A stretch of 64,000 nucleotides of DNA from Allobosea sp. 47.2.35 (GCF_024655635.1 NZ_JANLGI010000014.1:62001-126000); one strand, 5' to 3'; numbered from the stretch's first letter, positions 37,671-47,274 are shown. The notes: generated by a model from the letters alone, not told the origin. Program-made: numbers and translations.

Positions 37671-37741
37671 AAGCGCCATGTTTGAATCCTGTGTGACCTG
37701 ACCGCATCGCGAGGCGGCTTGGCGGCCGAAAACGGGGCAGG

Positions 37742-39892
37742 ATGAACGACCGGATTGCACGAGGCGAGCGGCGCGAGCCCTCCTTTGGTTATGAGCGTGA
37801 CGAGCGTCACGTGGACGGTGACATGCGCCTTTCTCCAGACGATCGCCCCTCTCGCTTTCAGAAGGCCGCGGCGCAGCCCGAGCCGAGCCGGCAGCTCCGC
37901 AACCCGCCGAGGCGCGACAAGCGTGGCGGCGGCGGCAAGCGCCGTGGCCGTCGCGGCCGCCGCTCGTTCCTGGGCGGCCTGTTCTACTGGTCGATGGTGC
38001 TTGGCCTCTGGTGCCTCATCGGCGTCGGGGGTGTGGTTGCCTATCACGCTTCGCAACTGCCGCCGATCGACCAGCTCACCGTGCCGAAGCGGCCGCCGAA
38101 CATCGCGATCCTCGCCGCCGACGGTTCGCTGCTCGCCAATCGCGGCGAGACCGGCGGACGCACCATCACGATCGGCGAGGTGCCGCCCTATCTGCCGCGC
38201 GCCTTCGTCGCGATCGAGGACAAGCGCTTCTACGATCATTTCGGCATCGACCCGATCGGCATCACCCGCGCGCTCGTCACCAATCTGCGTGGGCGCGGCG
38301 TGGCGCAGGGCGGCTCGACGCTGACCCAGCAACTCGCCAAGAACCTCTTCCTGACGCAGGAGCGCACGGCAGCCCGCAAGATCCAGGAGGCGATCCTGGC
38401 GCTTTGGCTGGAGCGCACCTACACCAAGGATCAGATCCTCGAACTCTATCTCAACCGCGTCTATTTCGGCTCGGGCGCCTATGGCGTCGAGGCGGCCGCG
38501 CAGCGCTATTTCAACAAGTCCGCGCGCTCGGTGACGATCGCGGAGGCCGCGATGCTGGCCGGTCTCGTCCAGGCGCCGTCGCGGCTCGCGCCCAACCGCA
38601 ATCCCGATCTGGCCGAGAAGCGTGCCCAGCTCGTCGTCGCCGCGATGGCCGATCAGGGCTTCATCACCCAGGCCGCGGCCAAGACCGCGCTGACCGCGCC
38701 GGCCGAAGTGCCCGAGCGGGTCGGTGCCGGCTCGGTCAATTACGCCGCCGACTACGTCATGGACGTGCTCGACGATTTCATCGGCGCGGTCGAGGGCGAC
38801 GTCACCGTCCTGACCTCGATCGATTCGAAGCTGCAGTCCTCGGCCGAGACGACGCTCGTCGATGCGCTGTCGGCGCAGGGCGCCAAGCTGAACGCGTCGC
38901 AGGGCGCGGTCGTCTCGCTCGCGCCCGACGGTGCCATCCGCGCGCTGATCGGCGGGCGCGACTATACCAAGAGCCAGTTCAACCGCGCCACGGCGGCGCG
39001 CCGCCAGCCGGGCTCCTCGTTCAAGCCCTTCGTCTATCTGACGGCGCTCGAGAAGGGCATGACGCCGGATACCATCCGCGACGACGCCCCGGTTTCGATC
39101 AAGGGCTGGGAGCCGGAAAACTATTCGCGCAACTATCGCGGCCCGGTGACGCTCGCGACCGCGATGCAGCATTCGCTCAACACGGTCGCCGCCCGCCTGA
39201 TCCAGGAGGTGACGCCCAGGGAGGTCATCCGCACGGCCCAGCGCCTCGGCATCAACTCGGCCCTGCAGCCGAATCTGTCGCTGGCGCTCGGCACATCGGA
39301 GGTGACGCCGCTGGAGCTGACGGCCGCCTATGCGACCTTCGCCAATGGTGGCCAGTCGGTGCTGCCCTATGTCATCCGCGAGGTGCGGCAGACCAACGGC
39401 AAGGTCGTCTATGCCCGCAAGGCCGCGAATCTCGGCCCGGTCATCCAGCCGCAGAACCTCGCCATGATCAACACCATGTTCAACGGCGTGATGAACGGCG
39501 GCACCGGCAGCAAGTTCAACATCCCGGGCTGGCAGGTCGGCGGCAAGTCCGGCACGACGCAGGATTATGGCGACGCCTGGTTCGTCGGCTTCACCGCCAA
39601 GCTCGTCACGGCGGTCTGGGTCGGCAATGACGACGCTTCGAAGATGAAGCGCGTCACCGGGGCCGGCCTGCCCGGCGAAATCTGGGGCAAGTACATGAAG
39701 GCGGCCCATGCTGGTGCGCAGCCCGTTCCGTTGCCGGGCGGCCTCTGGCAGGGCGCTCCGAAGGCGATCGGCGATGGGGCACCGGTGGCGGATGCCCGTC
39801 AGCTCGAAGCGCCTCCGCCGACCAGCGATCGCGCCTGGGTGCCCCCCCGGCCGCAGGAGAAGAACTTCTTCGAGCGGCTCTTCGGCGGCTGA
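37742..39892 (+). CDS. Class A penicillin-binding protein 1A (glycosyltransferase/transpeptidase)
   Basis: 716 residues. A long basic cytoplasmic head (to about residue 75, rich in Arg and Gly) leads to one membrane helix (FYWSMVLGLWCLIGVGGVVAY). The glycosyltransferase domain has the catalytic E159 in AFVAIEDKRFYDHFGID, then GGSTLTQQLAKNLFL and LELYLNRVYFGSGAYGVEAA. The transpeptidase domain has the active serine S425 in PGSSFKPFVYL, HSLNTVAA and KSGTTQDYGDAWFVG. It polymerises and cross-links peptidoglycan at the outer face of the inner membrane. The proline-rich C-terminal tail is typical of alphaproteobacterial PBP1a. Confidence 0.95.
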   Translation: MNDRIARGERREPSFGYERDERHVDGDMRLSPDDRPSRFQKAAAQPEPSRQLRNPPRRDKRGGGGKRRGRRGRRSFLGGLFYWSMVLGLWCLIGVGGVVAYHASQLPPIDQLTVPKRPPNIAILAADGSLLANRGETGGRTITIGEVPPYLPRAFVAIEDKRFYDHFGIDPIGITRALVTNLRGRGVAQGGSTLTQQLAKNLFLTQERTAARKIQEAILALWLERTYTKDQILELYLNRVYFGSGAYGVEAAAQRYFNKSARSVTIAEAAMLAGLVQAPSRLAPNRNPDLAEKRAQLVVAAMADQGFITQAAAKTALTAPAEVPERVGAGSVNYAADYVMDVLDDFIGAVEGDVTVLTSIDSKLQSSAETTLVDALSAQGAKLNASQGAVVSLAPDGAIRALIGGRDYTKSQFNRATAARRQPGSSFKPFVYLTALEKGMTPDTIRDDAPVSIKGWEPENYSRNYRGPVTLATAMQHSLNTVAARLIQEVTPREVIRTAQRLGINSALQPNLSLALGTSEVTPLELTAAYATFANGGQSVLPYVIREVRQTNGKVVYARKAANLGPVIQPQNLAMINTMFNGVMNGGTGSKFNIPGWQVGGKSGTTQDYGDAWFVGFTAKLVTAVWVGNDDASKMKRVTGAGLPGEIWGKYMKAAHAGAQPVPLPGGLWQGAPKAIGDGAPVADARQLEAPPPTSDRAWVPPRPQEKNFFERLFGG

Positions 39893-39896
39893 GGTC

Positions 39897-41093
39897 CTAA
39901 GCCTTCGCCGATCGGATGCCTCGCGTCGCGCGGAACAGGACGAGCGCGGTCACGCCCAGCGCCGACATCACCAGCGGCAAGGGCAGCGCGGCGTTCTTCA
40001 GGAGATGCCCGACGAGCAGCCCGACGCAGGCCGAGAGCAGCATCTGGCAGAGCCCGTTGAAGGACGAGGCCGCGCCGGCCCGGTCGGGGAAGGGCATCAT
40101 CGCCGAGGCCTGGGCCTGCGGCATGGTCAGCCCGACGCCGCAGGCATAGAGCGCCATTGGCACGACCACCCCGGCCGCGCCGCCGAAGCCGGTGAGCACG
40201 CAAATCAGCATGATCACGCCGCCGCCGGCGAGGCAGGCGACGCCGATGGCGATGACCCCGTCCATGCCGCGCCGCCCGACCAGCCGCTGCGCGATGATCG
40301 TGCCCAGGATGTAGCCGAGTACGCCGAAGCCGAAGGAGAAGCCGTATGCGATCGGCGAGAGTCCGTAGACGCCGATCAGCACGAAGGACGAGCCGGAGAT
40401 GAAGGCGAAGAGCCCGGCATAGGCGAGCGCCGTCAGCGCGACATAGACGCGGAAGGCGCGATTATGCAGCAGCGTGCCGAAGCCCCGGAATATGCTGACG
40501 AGGGAAAGCGGCTGCGGCGAGCGCGCCCGCAGCGTCTCCGGCATCACGGTGACGATGACGGCCGCGAGCATCAGCCCGAAGGCGAGCGAGGCGATGAACG
40601 TCGAGCGCCAGCCGAAGGCGACCTGCAGGACGCCGCCGATCACCGGCGCGATCGCCGGGACCAGCCCCATGATCATGCCCATGCGTGCGAGCTCGCGCCC
40701 GGCGCGCGGGCCGTCATAGAGATCACGCACCATGGCGCGGCCGAGCACGATCGGACCCGATGCCCCGAGCGCCTGGAAGGCCCGCGCCAGCGTCAGCGCG
40801 CCGATCGAGGGGGCGAAGGCGCAGGCCAGCGTCGCCAGCCCGAACAGGGCGAGCCCTGCGAGCAGGACGGGCTTGCGCCCCAGCCTGTCGGAAAGCGGTC
40901 CCCAGACAATCTGCCCGGCGGCGAAGCCGAACAGGAAAGAGGACAGCGTCGCCTGCGCGCCGGCGACATCGGTCTGCATCACTCGCGCGATCTCGGGCAG
41001 CGACGGCAGGTAGAAATCGGTCGAGAGAGGCCCAAGCGCCGTCAGCATGGCGAGCACGGCGGTCATCGCCAGCGTATCGGGACGAAGCGTCAT
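39897..41093 (-). CDS. Bcr/CflA-type MFS drug exporter
   Basis: 398 residues, twelve membrane helices. LTALGPLSTDFYLPSLPEIARVMQ at the N-terminus is the Bcr/CflA signature, with the MFS loop GPLSDRLGRKPVLLAGLALF between helices 2 and 3 and FQALGASGPIVLGRAMVRDLYDG in helix 5. This is the DHA1 class of proton-driven exporters acting on compounds such as bicyclomycin, chloramphenicol or sulfonamides; the substrate is unknown. The stop lies four bases from the stop of the convergent penicillin-binding protein gene. Confidence 0.92.
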   Translation of the reverse strand: MTLRPDTLAMTAVLAMLTALGPLSTDFYLPSLPEIARVMQTDVAGAQATLSSFLFGFAAGQIVWGPLSDRLGRKPVLLAGLALFGLATLACAFAPSIGALTLARAFQALGASGPIVLGRAMVRDLYDGPRAGRELARMGMIMGLVPAIAPVIGGVLQVAFGWRSTFIASLAFGLMLAAVIVTVMPETLRARSPQPLSLVSIFRGFGTLLHNRAFRVYVALTALAYAGLFAFISGSSFVLIGVYGLSPIAYGFSFGFGVLGYILGTIIAQRLVGRRGMDGVIAIGVACLAGGGVIMLICVLTGFGGAAGVVVPMALYACGVGLTMPQAQASAMMPFPDRAGAASSFNGLCQMLLSACVGLLVGHLLKNAALPLPLVMSALGVTALVLFRATRGIRSAKA

Positions 41094-41155
41094 GCAGGGC
41101 CTCCGGCGTGGCCGGAACGGGCCGCGCTGCCCGGCCCTGCTACGACGTCAGCCGG

Positions 41156-41824
41156 TCATCCGGCAATGGCCTGGGCCGCCGGTCGGTCCTGCGTTTCGCC
41201 GTGATAAGCCGTCGCCCGCATCGAGGCTCGCTCGGAGAAGGCCTCGTACCAGCGTGTCAATCGCGGACGCCCGGAGCGGAAATCCGGCAGGTCGCGGAAT
41301 TCGAGCCAGGCGATCGCCGTCGCCAGCCCGATATGGCCGATATGGACGGGTTCATCGAGGCTTTCGCTGCGCTCGAGCACGTCGAAGCTCTCGACCAGCT
41401 TGGCCGTCTGCCCCTTTTGAAGGGGCGGGTAACGCAGAGGCTCCGGCCGGCGCAGCGTCTCCCAGCGCAAGGCGATGCCGGCATCGCAGAGCCCTTGCGC
41501 GATGGCGTGCAGGCGCAGCGACTGCCAGCGCGCCTTGCCATCGGCGGGGATCAAACGGCGCCCGCCATGCAATCCGTCGAGATAGTCGCAGATCACCAGC
41601 GAGTCGAAGATCGCGCCGGCTTCCGGCGTGATCAGCACCGGCACCTTGCCGAGCGGATTGACCGCGAAGATCTCGGGATTCCGGTTGGTCGGGCTCGTCT
41701 CCTGATCGACGATGTCGAGGCGATCGGCGATCCCGGCCTCATGCGCGAACACGATGGTCTTGCGCGCATAGGGCGAATGGCTCTGCGAATGCAGCGTCAA
41801 CCGCTCGCTGGACGGCGCGCTCAC
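41156..41824 (-). CDS. Glutathione S-transferase family protein
   Basis: 222 residues. The thioredoxin-like N-terminal domain starts TLHSQSHSPYARKTIVFAHEAGI (Ser in the SPYARK position), and PLGKVPVLITPEAGAIFDSLVICDYLD carries the cis-proline and glutathione gamma-glutamyl site. The helical domain follows, with HIGHIGLATAIAWLEFR. It starts with GTG overlapping the stop of the upstream diaminopropionate ammonia-lyase gene (GTGA), so the two are translated from one transcript. A role in detoxifying a reactive intermediate is possible but not shown. Confidence 0.88.
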   Translation of the reverse strand: MSAPSSERLTLHSQSHSPYARKTIVFAHEAGIADRLDIVDQETSPTNRNPEIFAVNPLGKVPVLITPEAGAIFDSLVICDYLDGLHGGRRLIPADGKARWQSLRLHAIAQGLCDAGIALRWETLRRPEPLRYPPLQKGQTAKLVESFDVLERSESLDEPVHIGHIGLATAIAWLEFRDLPDFRSGRPRLTRWYEAFSERASMRATAYHGETQDRPAAQAIAG

Positions 41825-43005
41825 GCGACCTCCTCCGGCTTGAGGCCGACGAGCTCGGCATAGCGTGCGGGGTCGGTCGCGCCCTCGGTATTGACGAGGA
41901 AGACGCGCGATTGGCCGTCGAGCTTCAGCGCCGCGCGCGCCTGCGGATCGCGCAAGGCCGCCAGCAATCCGGCGAGCCCGGCCCCGCCGCTTTCACCGGC
42001 GACGATGGCAGGGTCGCCCGCGCTCGGGCGAGCCAGGCGGTTCATCGCCTCGACGGCATCGGAATCCTCGGCCGTCATGAAGGCATCGGCGGCGCGATAG
42101 AGCACGCGCAGCGCCAAGGGCGAGGGATCATAGCATTCCAGCATCGCCATCACGGTCGGTGCGCCATGCGGGATCTTGCCGGGCTTGCCGCGCTTGGCCG
42201 CCTCGAAGATGCAGGCCGCGCGCGATGGCTCGACCACGGTGAAGAACGGCCGTGCCTCTCCGAAGCTGCTTTGCATCTGTGCGGCGAGCGCGGCGGCGAT
42301 GCCGCCGACGCCAGCTTGCACGAAGACATGTGTCGGCCGCTCGGGCATCTCGGCCAGCCCTTCGCGGGCGATGGCGGTGTAGCCCTGCATCACCAGGCCG
42401 GGGATGCGCTCGTAGCCTTCCCAGGAGGTGTCGGAGACGATCGTCCAGCCACGCTCGGTCGCGACGCGGGCGGCCTCGACCACGGAATCGTCATAGGTGC
42501 CGGAGACGCGCACCATCTCGGCGCCGAAGCGGGCGATCGCCGCGACGCGCTCGTCGCTGACGCCGCCATGCACGAAGATCACAGCCTTGGCTCCGAGCAG
42601 TTGCGCGCCCTGCGCCACCGAGCGGCCATGGTTGCCGTCAGTCGCGCAGGCGAAGGTCATGCCGGCCGCCGCCTCGCGGACAGCGGGGTCGTTCATGTCG
42701 GCATCGCCGAGCGGCCGGCCGAGCGCCTCGGATGCCGTCTCAAGCGCCAGCCGGATCACCGCATAGGCGCCGCCGAGCGCCTTGAAGCTGCCGAGCCCGA
42801 GGCGCTGGCCCTCGTCCTTGATGAAGAGCGCGCCGATGCCGAGCGCGGCGGCGAGAGCCGGCAGGCTGTGCAGCGGCGTCGGCACATGGTTGGGCCGCTC
42901 CGCCAGATGCGCTGCGATCGCGTTCGCTCCGGCCGGCCCGAGTGTCTCGACATCCTCCGGATGCAGGGCGGACCGGTAGTCCGGATGATGGTTGAGCAGG
43001 AACAT
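41821..43005 (-). CDS. dpaL: Diaminopropionate ammonia-lyase
   Basis: 394 residues of the fold type II PLP family. It converts 2,3-diaminopropionate (D or L) to pyruvate and two ammonia. The PLP lysine lies in LGLGSFKALGGAYAV, the glycine loop is GESGGAGLAGLLAAL, and TFACATDGNHGRSVAQGAQLLG is the diagnostic YgeX/DpaL stretch; VQAGVGGIAAALAAQM follows. Length fits (about 400). A divergent Lrp-type regulator gene starts 104 bp away, and a GST gene overlaps its end. Confidence 0.9.
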   Translation of the reverse strand: MFLLNHHPDYRSALHPEDVETLGPAGANAIAAHLAERPNHVPTPLHSLPALAAALGIGALFIKDEGQRLGLGSFKALGGAYAVIRLALETASEALGRPLGDADMNDPAVREAAAGMTFACATDGNHGRSVAQGAQLLGAKAVIFVHGGVSDERVAAIARFGAEMVRVSGTYDDSVVEAARVATERGWTIVSDTSWEGYERIPGLVMQGYTAIAREGLAEMPERPTHVFVQAGVGGIAAALAAQMQSSFGEARPFFTVVEPSRAACIFEAAKRGKPGKIPHGAPTVMAMLECYDPSPLALRVLYRAADAFMTAEDSDAVEAMNRLARPSAGDPAIVAGESGGAGLAGLLAALRDPQARAALKLDGQSRVFLVNTEGATDPARYAELVGLKPEEVA

Positions 43006-43109
43006 GGCGGCCTCGTCTGGCTGGATTGCCCGAATGGATATTGCATCGTGGGCGAAAAAGGCGCTGGATTTGGTCCCCCACCTTGCAAGTTTCTTTCACA
43101 GGATGAGGC

Positions 43110-43589
43110 ATGGCCGAGCCGACCGCTCATGATCTCGACGCTTTCGATCGGGCGATCCTCACGATCCTCCAGCAAGACAACACCACGCCGCAGCGGGTGA
43201 TCGGCGAGCGCGTCAATCTCTCGGCGCCGGCCGTGCAGCGCCGCATCCGCCGGATGGAGGCGACCGGTGTCATCCGCGCCAATGTCGCGGTGGTCGATCC
43301 CGCCGCGCTCGGCCACCCGATCACGCTCTTCGTCGAGATCGAGCTGGTCAGCGAGACCGCGCCCGACATCGACGCGGCCAAGAGCGCCTTCCTCGCCGCG
43401 CCGGAGGTACAGCAATGCTATTACGTCACTGGCGAGGTCGACTTCATGCTGGTCGTGCTGGTGCCGAGCATGGCGGCCTATGAGGCGCTGACGCGGCGCC
43501 TGTTCTTCGCCAATCCCAATATCCGCAAGTTCCGTTCCTTTGTCGCGATGGATCGGGTCAAGACGGGGCTTGGCGTGCCCATCCCCTAG
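43110..43589 (+). CDS. Lrp/AsnC family transcriptional regulator
   Basis: 159 residues. The N-terminal helix-turn-helix is LDAFDRAILTILQQDNTTPQRVIGERVNLSAPAVQRRIRRME. The C-terminal ligand-binding RAM domain has VQQCYYVTGEVDFMLVVLVPSM. Such regulators usually sense an amino acid and control adjacent transport or degradation genes. Divergence from dpaL suggests it senses diaminopropionate or a related amino acid, which is inference. Likely binds the 104-bp shared control region. Confidence 0.92.
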   Translation: MAEPTAHDLDAFDRAILTILQQDNTTPQRVIGERVNLSAPAVQRRIRRMEATGVIRANVAVVDPAALGHPITLFVEIELVSETAPDIDAAKSAFLAAPEVQQCYYVTGEVDFMLVVLVPSMAAYEALTRRLFFANPNIRKFRSFVAMDRVKTGLGVPIP

Positions 43590-43695
43590 TTGCCCCGCGA
43601 CGGGAGCAGGGCGGCTATCGCCGGGCCGTCTTGTTCCGGCCGCTTCGATATGCGACCGCGAACGGACGTGACGAACGAGCCTGGCGGGCCTTGCC

Positions 43696-45495
43696 GTGAT
43701 CACCGTGAAAGCCTCGGACATGCCGGCCGGAGAGGGCGAAGCGCCGCAAGGCTGGCGCGCGCTCGTCCGCTCCAGCGAGATCGGCATCGTGGCGCTGGCC
43801 GCCATGGTCGGCGTGCTCGCCGGGCTGGTCGTGCTGGCGATGTCCTTCACCACGCAGCTCCTGCATGAGCTGATCTTCGGTCTCGCGCCTGGCCAGCGGC
43901 TCTCGATCACCACCACGATTCCCGCCTGGCGGGCGGTCGCCGGGCCGGTTCTCGGCGGCCTCGCCATCGGCTTCGCCTCCTGGCTGTTCTTCCGCCGCCG
44001 CAAGCAGCCGATCGACCCGATCGAGGCCAATGCGCTGCATGGCGGGCGCATGTCCTTTCGCGACAGTGCCTTCGTCGCGCTCCAGACCATGGGCTCCAGC
44101 GGCGCGGGCGCCTCTGTCGGACTCGAAGCCGGCTATACCCAGGCCGCGAGCGGGCTCGCCTCGCATATCGGGCGTCGCCTGCGGCTGCGCCGGGCGGATA
44201 TGCGCCTCATGGTCGGCTGCGCCGCCGGCGGGGCCATCGGCGCGGCCTTCGATGCGCCGCTGACCGGCGCCTTCTACGCTTTCGAACTGATCCTCGGCAG
44301 CTACTCGATCGCCGCCTTCGTGCCGGTGATGGCCGCGACCTTCATGGCGACGGTGACGCATAGCCTGCTCTCGCCCTCGCTGCTTGCGGTCGAGGTGCCG
44401 CCGATCGGGCTGATCACCATGGCGAACCTGCCTCTGGTGGTGATGCTTGGCGCCACCTGCGGGCTCGTCGGCATCGTCGTGATGCGCGCGGCTGCCTTCG
44501 TCGAAGCTGGCTTCCGCCGCTCGCGGATTCCGACCTGGCTCAGGCCTGCCTTTGGCGGTCTGTTGGTCGGCGCGCTCGCGGTCTGGAACCCCTCGGTGTT
44601 CTCGGCCGGCCATGGCGCGATCAATCTCTATCTCGGCATCGATGCCAGCCTCGCGCTGTTCGCGCTGGTGCTCGTCGCCAAGGCATTGGCCTCCTCGGTC
44701 TCGATCGGCTCCGGCTTCCGCGGTGGCCTGTTCTTCGCCTCGCTCCTGCTAGGCGTGCTGACCGGGCGCCTCTTCATCGGCCTGCTGACGCTCGCCTTCC
44801 CGAACTTGGCCGGTCACGAGACGCTGTTCGCGTTGGTCGGCATGAGCTCGCTCGCGGTCTCGATCGTTGGCGGGCCGATGACCATGACGCTGCTCGCGCT
44901 CGAAATGACCGGCGACCTCAAACTGACTCTCGCGGTCGTCGGCGCGGCCGGCGCGGCTTCGCTGGTGACGCGCCGGCTCTTCGGCTTCTCCTTCGCGACC
45001 TGGCGCTTCCATTTGCGTGGCGAGAGCATCCGCGGCGCCCATGATGTCGGCTGGATGCGTGACCTCACCGCCGGCAGCATGATGCGCCTGGAGGTGCCGA
45101 AGATCGCGGCCGACGCCAGCATCGCCGAGGCGCGGCTGAAATACCCGCCGGGCTCGACCAGCTATCTCGTCGCCATCGGCTCCGGCGACGCCTATGCCGG
45201 GATGGTGCCGCCGGGTGCGCTCTACGAGCCCGATCCGGCACTGGACGAGGAAGCGGCTGCCGAGCCCGCGCCGCGCACCGTGCGCCATCTCCTGCGCAAT
45301 CCCGATCGGATGCTGCTCGCCGACATGACGGTGCGCGACACGCTGAAGCTGTTCGAGGAGGCCGAGAGCGAGGCCCTGCCGGTCGTCGCCGACCGCGACA
45401 GCCGCCGCATCGTCGGCATCCTCAGCGAGGCGCATGCGATCAAGCGCTATAGCGACGAGGTCAGCCGCCGCAACCGCGAGCTGACCGGGGAATAG
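43696..45495 (+). CDS. CLC family chloride channel/transporter with CBS region
   Basis: 599 residues. About ten membrane helices make the CLC core, with anion-pathway loops GSSGAGASVGLEAGY (gating glutamate in the GREGP-equivalent position), GSGFRGGLFFASLLLG and GMSSLAVSIVGGPMTM. The C-terminal 150 residues carry CBS-type sequence (MLLADMTVRDTLKLFEEAESEALPVVADRDSRRIVGILSEAHAIKRY), which may bind adenine nucleotides. It moves chloride or exchanges it for protons. The start may be GTG 43696 or ATG 43720. Stands alone, convergent with the next gene. Confidence 0.93.
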   Translation: MITVKASDMPAGEGEAPQGWRALVRSSEIGIVALAAMVGVLAGLVVLAMSFTTQLLHELIFGLAPGQRLSITTTIPAWRAVAGPVLGGLAIGFASWLFFRRRKQPIDPIEANALHGGRMSFRDSAFVALQTMGSSGAGASVGLEAGYTQAASGLASHIGRRLRLRRADMRLMVGCAAGGAIGAAFDAPLTGAFYAFELILGSYSIAAFVPVMAATFMATVTHSLLSPSLLAVEVPPIGLITMANLPLVVMLGATCGLVGIVVMRAAAFVEAGFRRSRIPTWLRPAFGGLLVGALAVWNPSVFSAGHGAINLYLGIDASLALFALVLVAKALASSVSIGSGFRGGLFFASLLLGVLTGRLFIGLLTLAFPNLAGHETLFALVGMSSLAVSIVGGPMTMTLLALEMTGDLKLTLAVVGAAGAASLVTRRLFGFSFATWRFHLRGESIRGAHDVGWMRDLTAGSMMRLEVPKIAADASIAEARLKYPPGSTSYLVAIGSGDAYAGMVPPGALYEPDPALDEEAAAEPAPRTVRHLLRNPDRMLLADMTVRDTLKLFEEAESEALPVVADRDSRRIVGILSEAHAIKRYSDEVSRRNRELTGE

Positions 45496-45504
45496 CTGGA
45501 AGGC

Positions 45505-46020
45505 TCAGGCCGAAGGCAGGGCGACGCTCGTGACGACGCGCCAGTCCGCGATCGGCACATCCTGGCCGGAGGTCACGATGCCGATCCGGTCGAAGCGGAT
45601 GGGGCGGCCGGCGAGGCGGGCATCGATCTCCGCGATGGCCGCAGCCTTTGCGGAGGCCTCGACCGGACCGTAGAGCAGCGAGACATGCGGCATGAAGCTG
45701 GCCAGGCCCTCGGAATCGAGCGCCTGCTTCAGCTTCGCCAGGGCCGGCGAGACGGCGAAGCGGGCATAGAACGAGCGGAAATAGGCATCGCTTCCCTCGA
45801 CGATGGAGACAGGCTCCGCGAAGACCTCGACCGCACTGGCAGCCGCCACGATCGCGCGCTCCAGCGCGGCAGGCGTCGTCTCCGTGTCGCCCTGTAATGT
45901 CAGATGCGGCGCGAAGAACGGCGTGCCGAAACGGTCTGACAGTTCGCCGACAATCCCGGTCAACAGCGCTTCGTCGGAAGGTGCCGGCATCAGCCAGAGA
46001 GAATGAATCCGCACTGTCAT
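45505..46020 (-). CDS. 2H phosphoesterase / 2'-5' RNA ligase-like protein
   Basis: 171 residues. Two H-x-(S/T) motifs, H39-L-T in FFAPHLTLQGD and H112-V-S in FMPHVSLLYG, are the catalytic pairs of the 2H phosphoesterase superfamily, which opens cyclic phosphodiesters or acts on RNA 2',3'-cyclic ends. The size is like plant-type cyclic phosphodiesterases rather than bacterial ThpR. The ATG at 46020 follows AAAGGCAG; an ATG at 46044 is less well supported. The natural substrate is unknown. Confidence 0.83.
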   Translation of the reverse strand: MTVRIHSLWLMPAPSDEALLTGIVGELSDRFGTPFFAPHLTLQGDTETTPAALERAIVAAASAVEVFAEPVSIVEGSDAYFRSFYARFAVSPALAKLKQALDSEGLASFMPHVSLLYGPVEASAKAAAIAEIDARLAGRPIRFDRIGIVTSGQDVPIADWRVVTSVALPSA

Positions 46021-46143
46021 CTGCCTTTCACAAAGCTCTTGCATAGACTGCGCCCCGTGCGTAACGTTTATTTCAACGGAGCCGATTGTGGAAGAAATAT
46101 TCCATTGTCAGGCGATAAGAGCAGAACCGGGGGAGTAGGCGCC

Positions 46144-47259
46144 TTGCAGCCGGAAACGCAAGCGACAGCGGGTAGCGGCGCGGCCATCGGCGTGCGCGGT
46201 CTCAAGGTTGCCTATGGCGGCACGCGCGTGCTGCACGGCATCGATCTGGACTTCACACCCGGCAGCTTCACCGCGCTTCTCGGCTCCTCCGGCTGCGGCA
46301 AGACCACGCTGCTGCGCTCGCTCTCCGGCTTCGTTCCGGCCGAGGACGGCTCGATCGTCGTCGGCGGCCGCGATGTCGCCGGTCTGCCGCCGGAAAAGCG
46401 CGGCATGGCGATGGTCTTCCAGTCCTATGCGCTCTGGCCGCATATGACCGTGCTGCAGAATATCGGCTACGGCCTGAAGCTGCGCGGCAAGTCGAAGGCC
46501 GAGATCGCGGCCAAGGTCGGCGAGATGCTGAGCTTTCTCGGTCTCTCCGGCTATGAGGACCGCAAGGTGACCGCGCTTTCCGGCGGCCAGCGCCAGCGCG
46601 TTGCGCTCGGCCGGGCGCTCGCCATCGATCCCGGCATCCTCCTGCTCGACGAGCCGCTGTCCAATCTCGACGCCAAGATCCGCATGGTGATGCGCCACGA
46701 GATCCGCGCCATCCAGCAGCGCCTCGGCCTCACCGCCGTCCATGTCACGCACGATCGCGAGGAAGCGATGACCATGGCCGACCGGCTGGTCATCATGCAG
46801 GCCGGCCGCGTCGCCCAGGTCGGCACGCCCGAGGAGGTCTATGACCGCCCGGCCAGCGCTTTCGTCGCAAATTTCATGGGTGCGGAGAACGTGCTCCCGC
46901 TCAACATCGCCAAGGGTGAAGGACAGGCCCTTGTCGTGGCCGGCGCGGCCCGCGCGACGCTCGCAGGCGCTGCGACGGCAGCCCTGCCGAACGGCGAGGC
47001 GCTCGCCTATTTCCGCGACGACGTCGCGCGCCTCGACGCGCATGATGCTGCGGCCGGCGACGGCGATCTCGTCGTCCCCGGCACCATCGCCGCGCGCGCC
47101 TATCCCGGTGGCATCTACCGCTACAAGGTGGAAGCCGCCGGCCGCCAGATCACGGTCGACGATGTCGCCCGTCACGAACTCGGAACGAAGGTCGGGCTGC
47201 GCATTCCGCTGCAGCGCCTTCACATCTTCCCGGCGACCGAGGCCGGGATCGCCGCCTGA
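46144..47259 (+). CDS. ABC importer ATP-binding protein (spermidine/iron/thiamine type)
   Basis: 371 residues. Walker A GSSGCGKTTLLRSLSG, Q-loop VFQSYALWPHMTVLQNIGYGLK, signature LSGGQRQRVALGRALA, Walker B ILLLDEPLSNLDAKIR, then the C-terminal TOBE-like domain (FVANFMGAENVLPL). This is the CUT1/PotA/FbpC class. No ATG is available at the expected position. TTG at 46144 is preceded by GGGGGAG and lies just ahead of the domain, so I take it as the start. First of a four-gene transporter operon; the binding protein follows 15 bp later. Confidence 0.9.
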   Translation: MQPETQATAGSGAAIGVRGLKVAYGGTRVLHGIDLDFTPGSFTALLGSSGCGKTTLLRSLSGFVPAEDGSIVVGGRDVAGLPPEKRGMAMVFQSYALWPHMTVLQNIGYGLKLRGKSKAEIAAKVGEMLSFLGLSGYEDRKVTALSGGQRQRVALGRALAIDPGILLLDEPLSNLDAKIRMVMRHEIRAIQQRLGLTAVHVTHDREEAMTMADRLVIMQAGRVAQVGTPEEVYDRPASAFVANFMGAENVLPLNIAKGEGQALVVAGAARATLAGAATAALPNGEALAYFRDDVARLDAHDAAAGDGDLVVPGTIAARAYPGGIYRYKVEAAGRQITVDDVARHELGTKVGLRIPLQRLHIFPATEAGIAA

Positions 47260-47274
47260 CAGGGAGTCAGACAC

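Noticed and set aside
37667..39709. 680-codon minus-strand frame over the class A penicillin-binding protein
   Set aside because: Same mirror-frame artefact; all catalytic motifs are on the plus strand.
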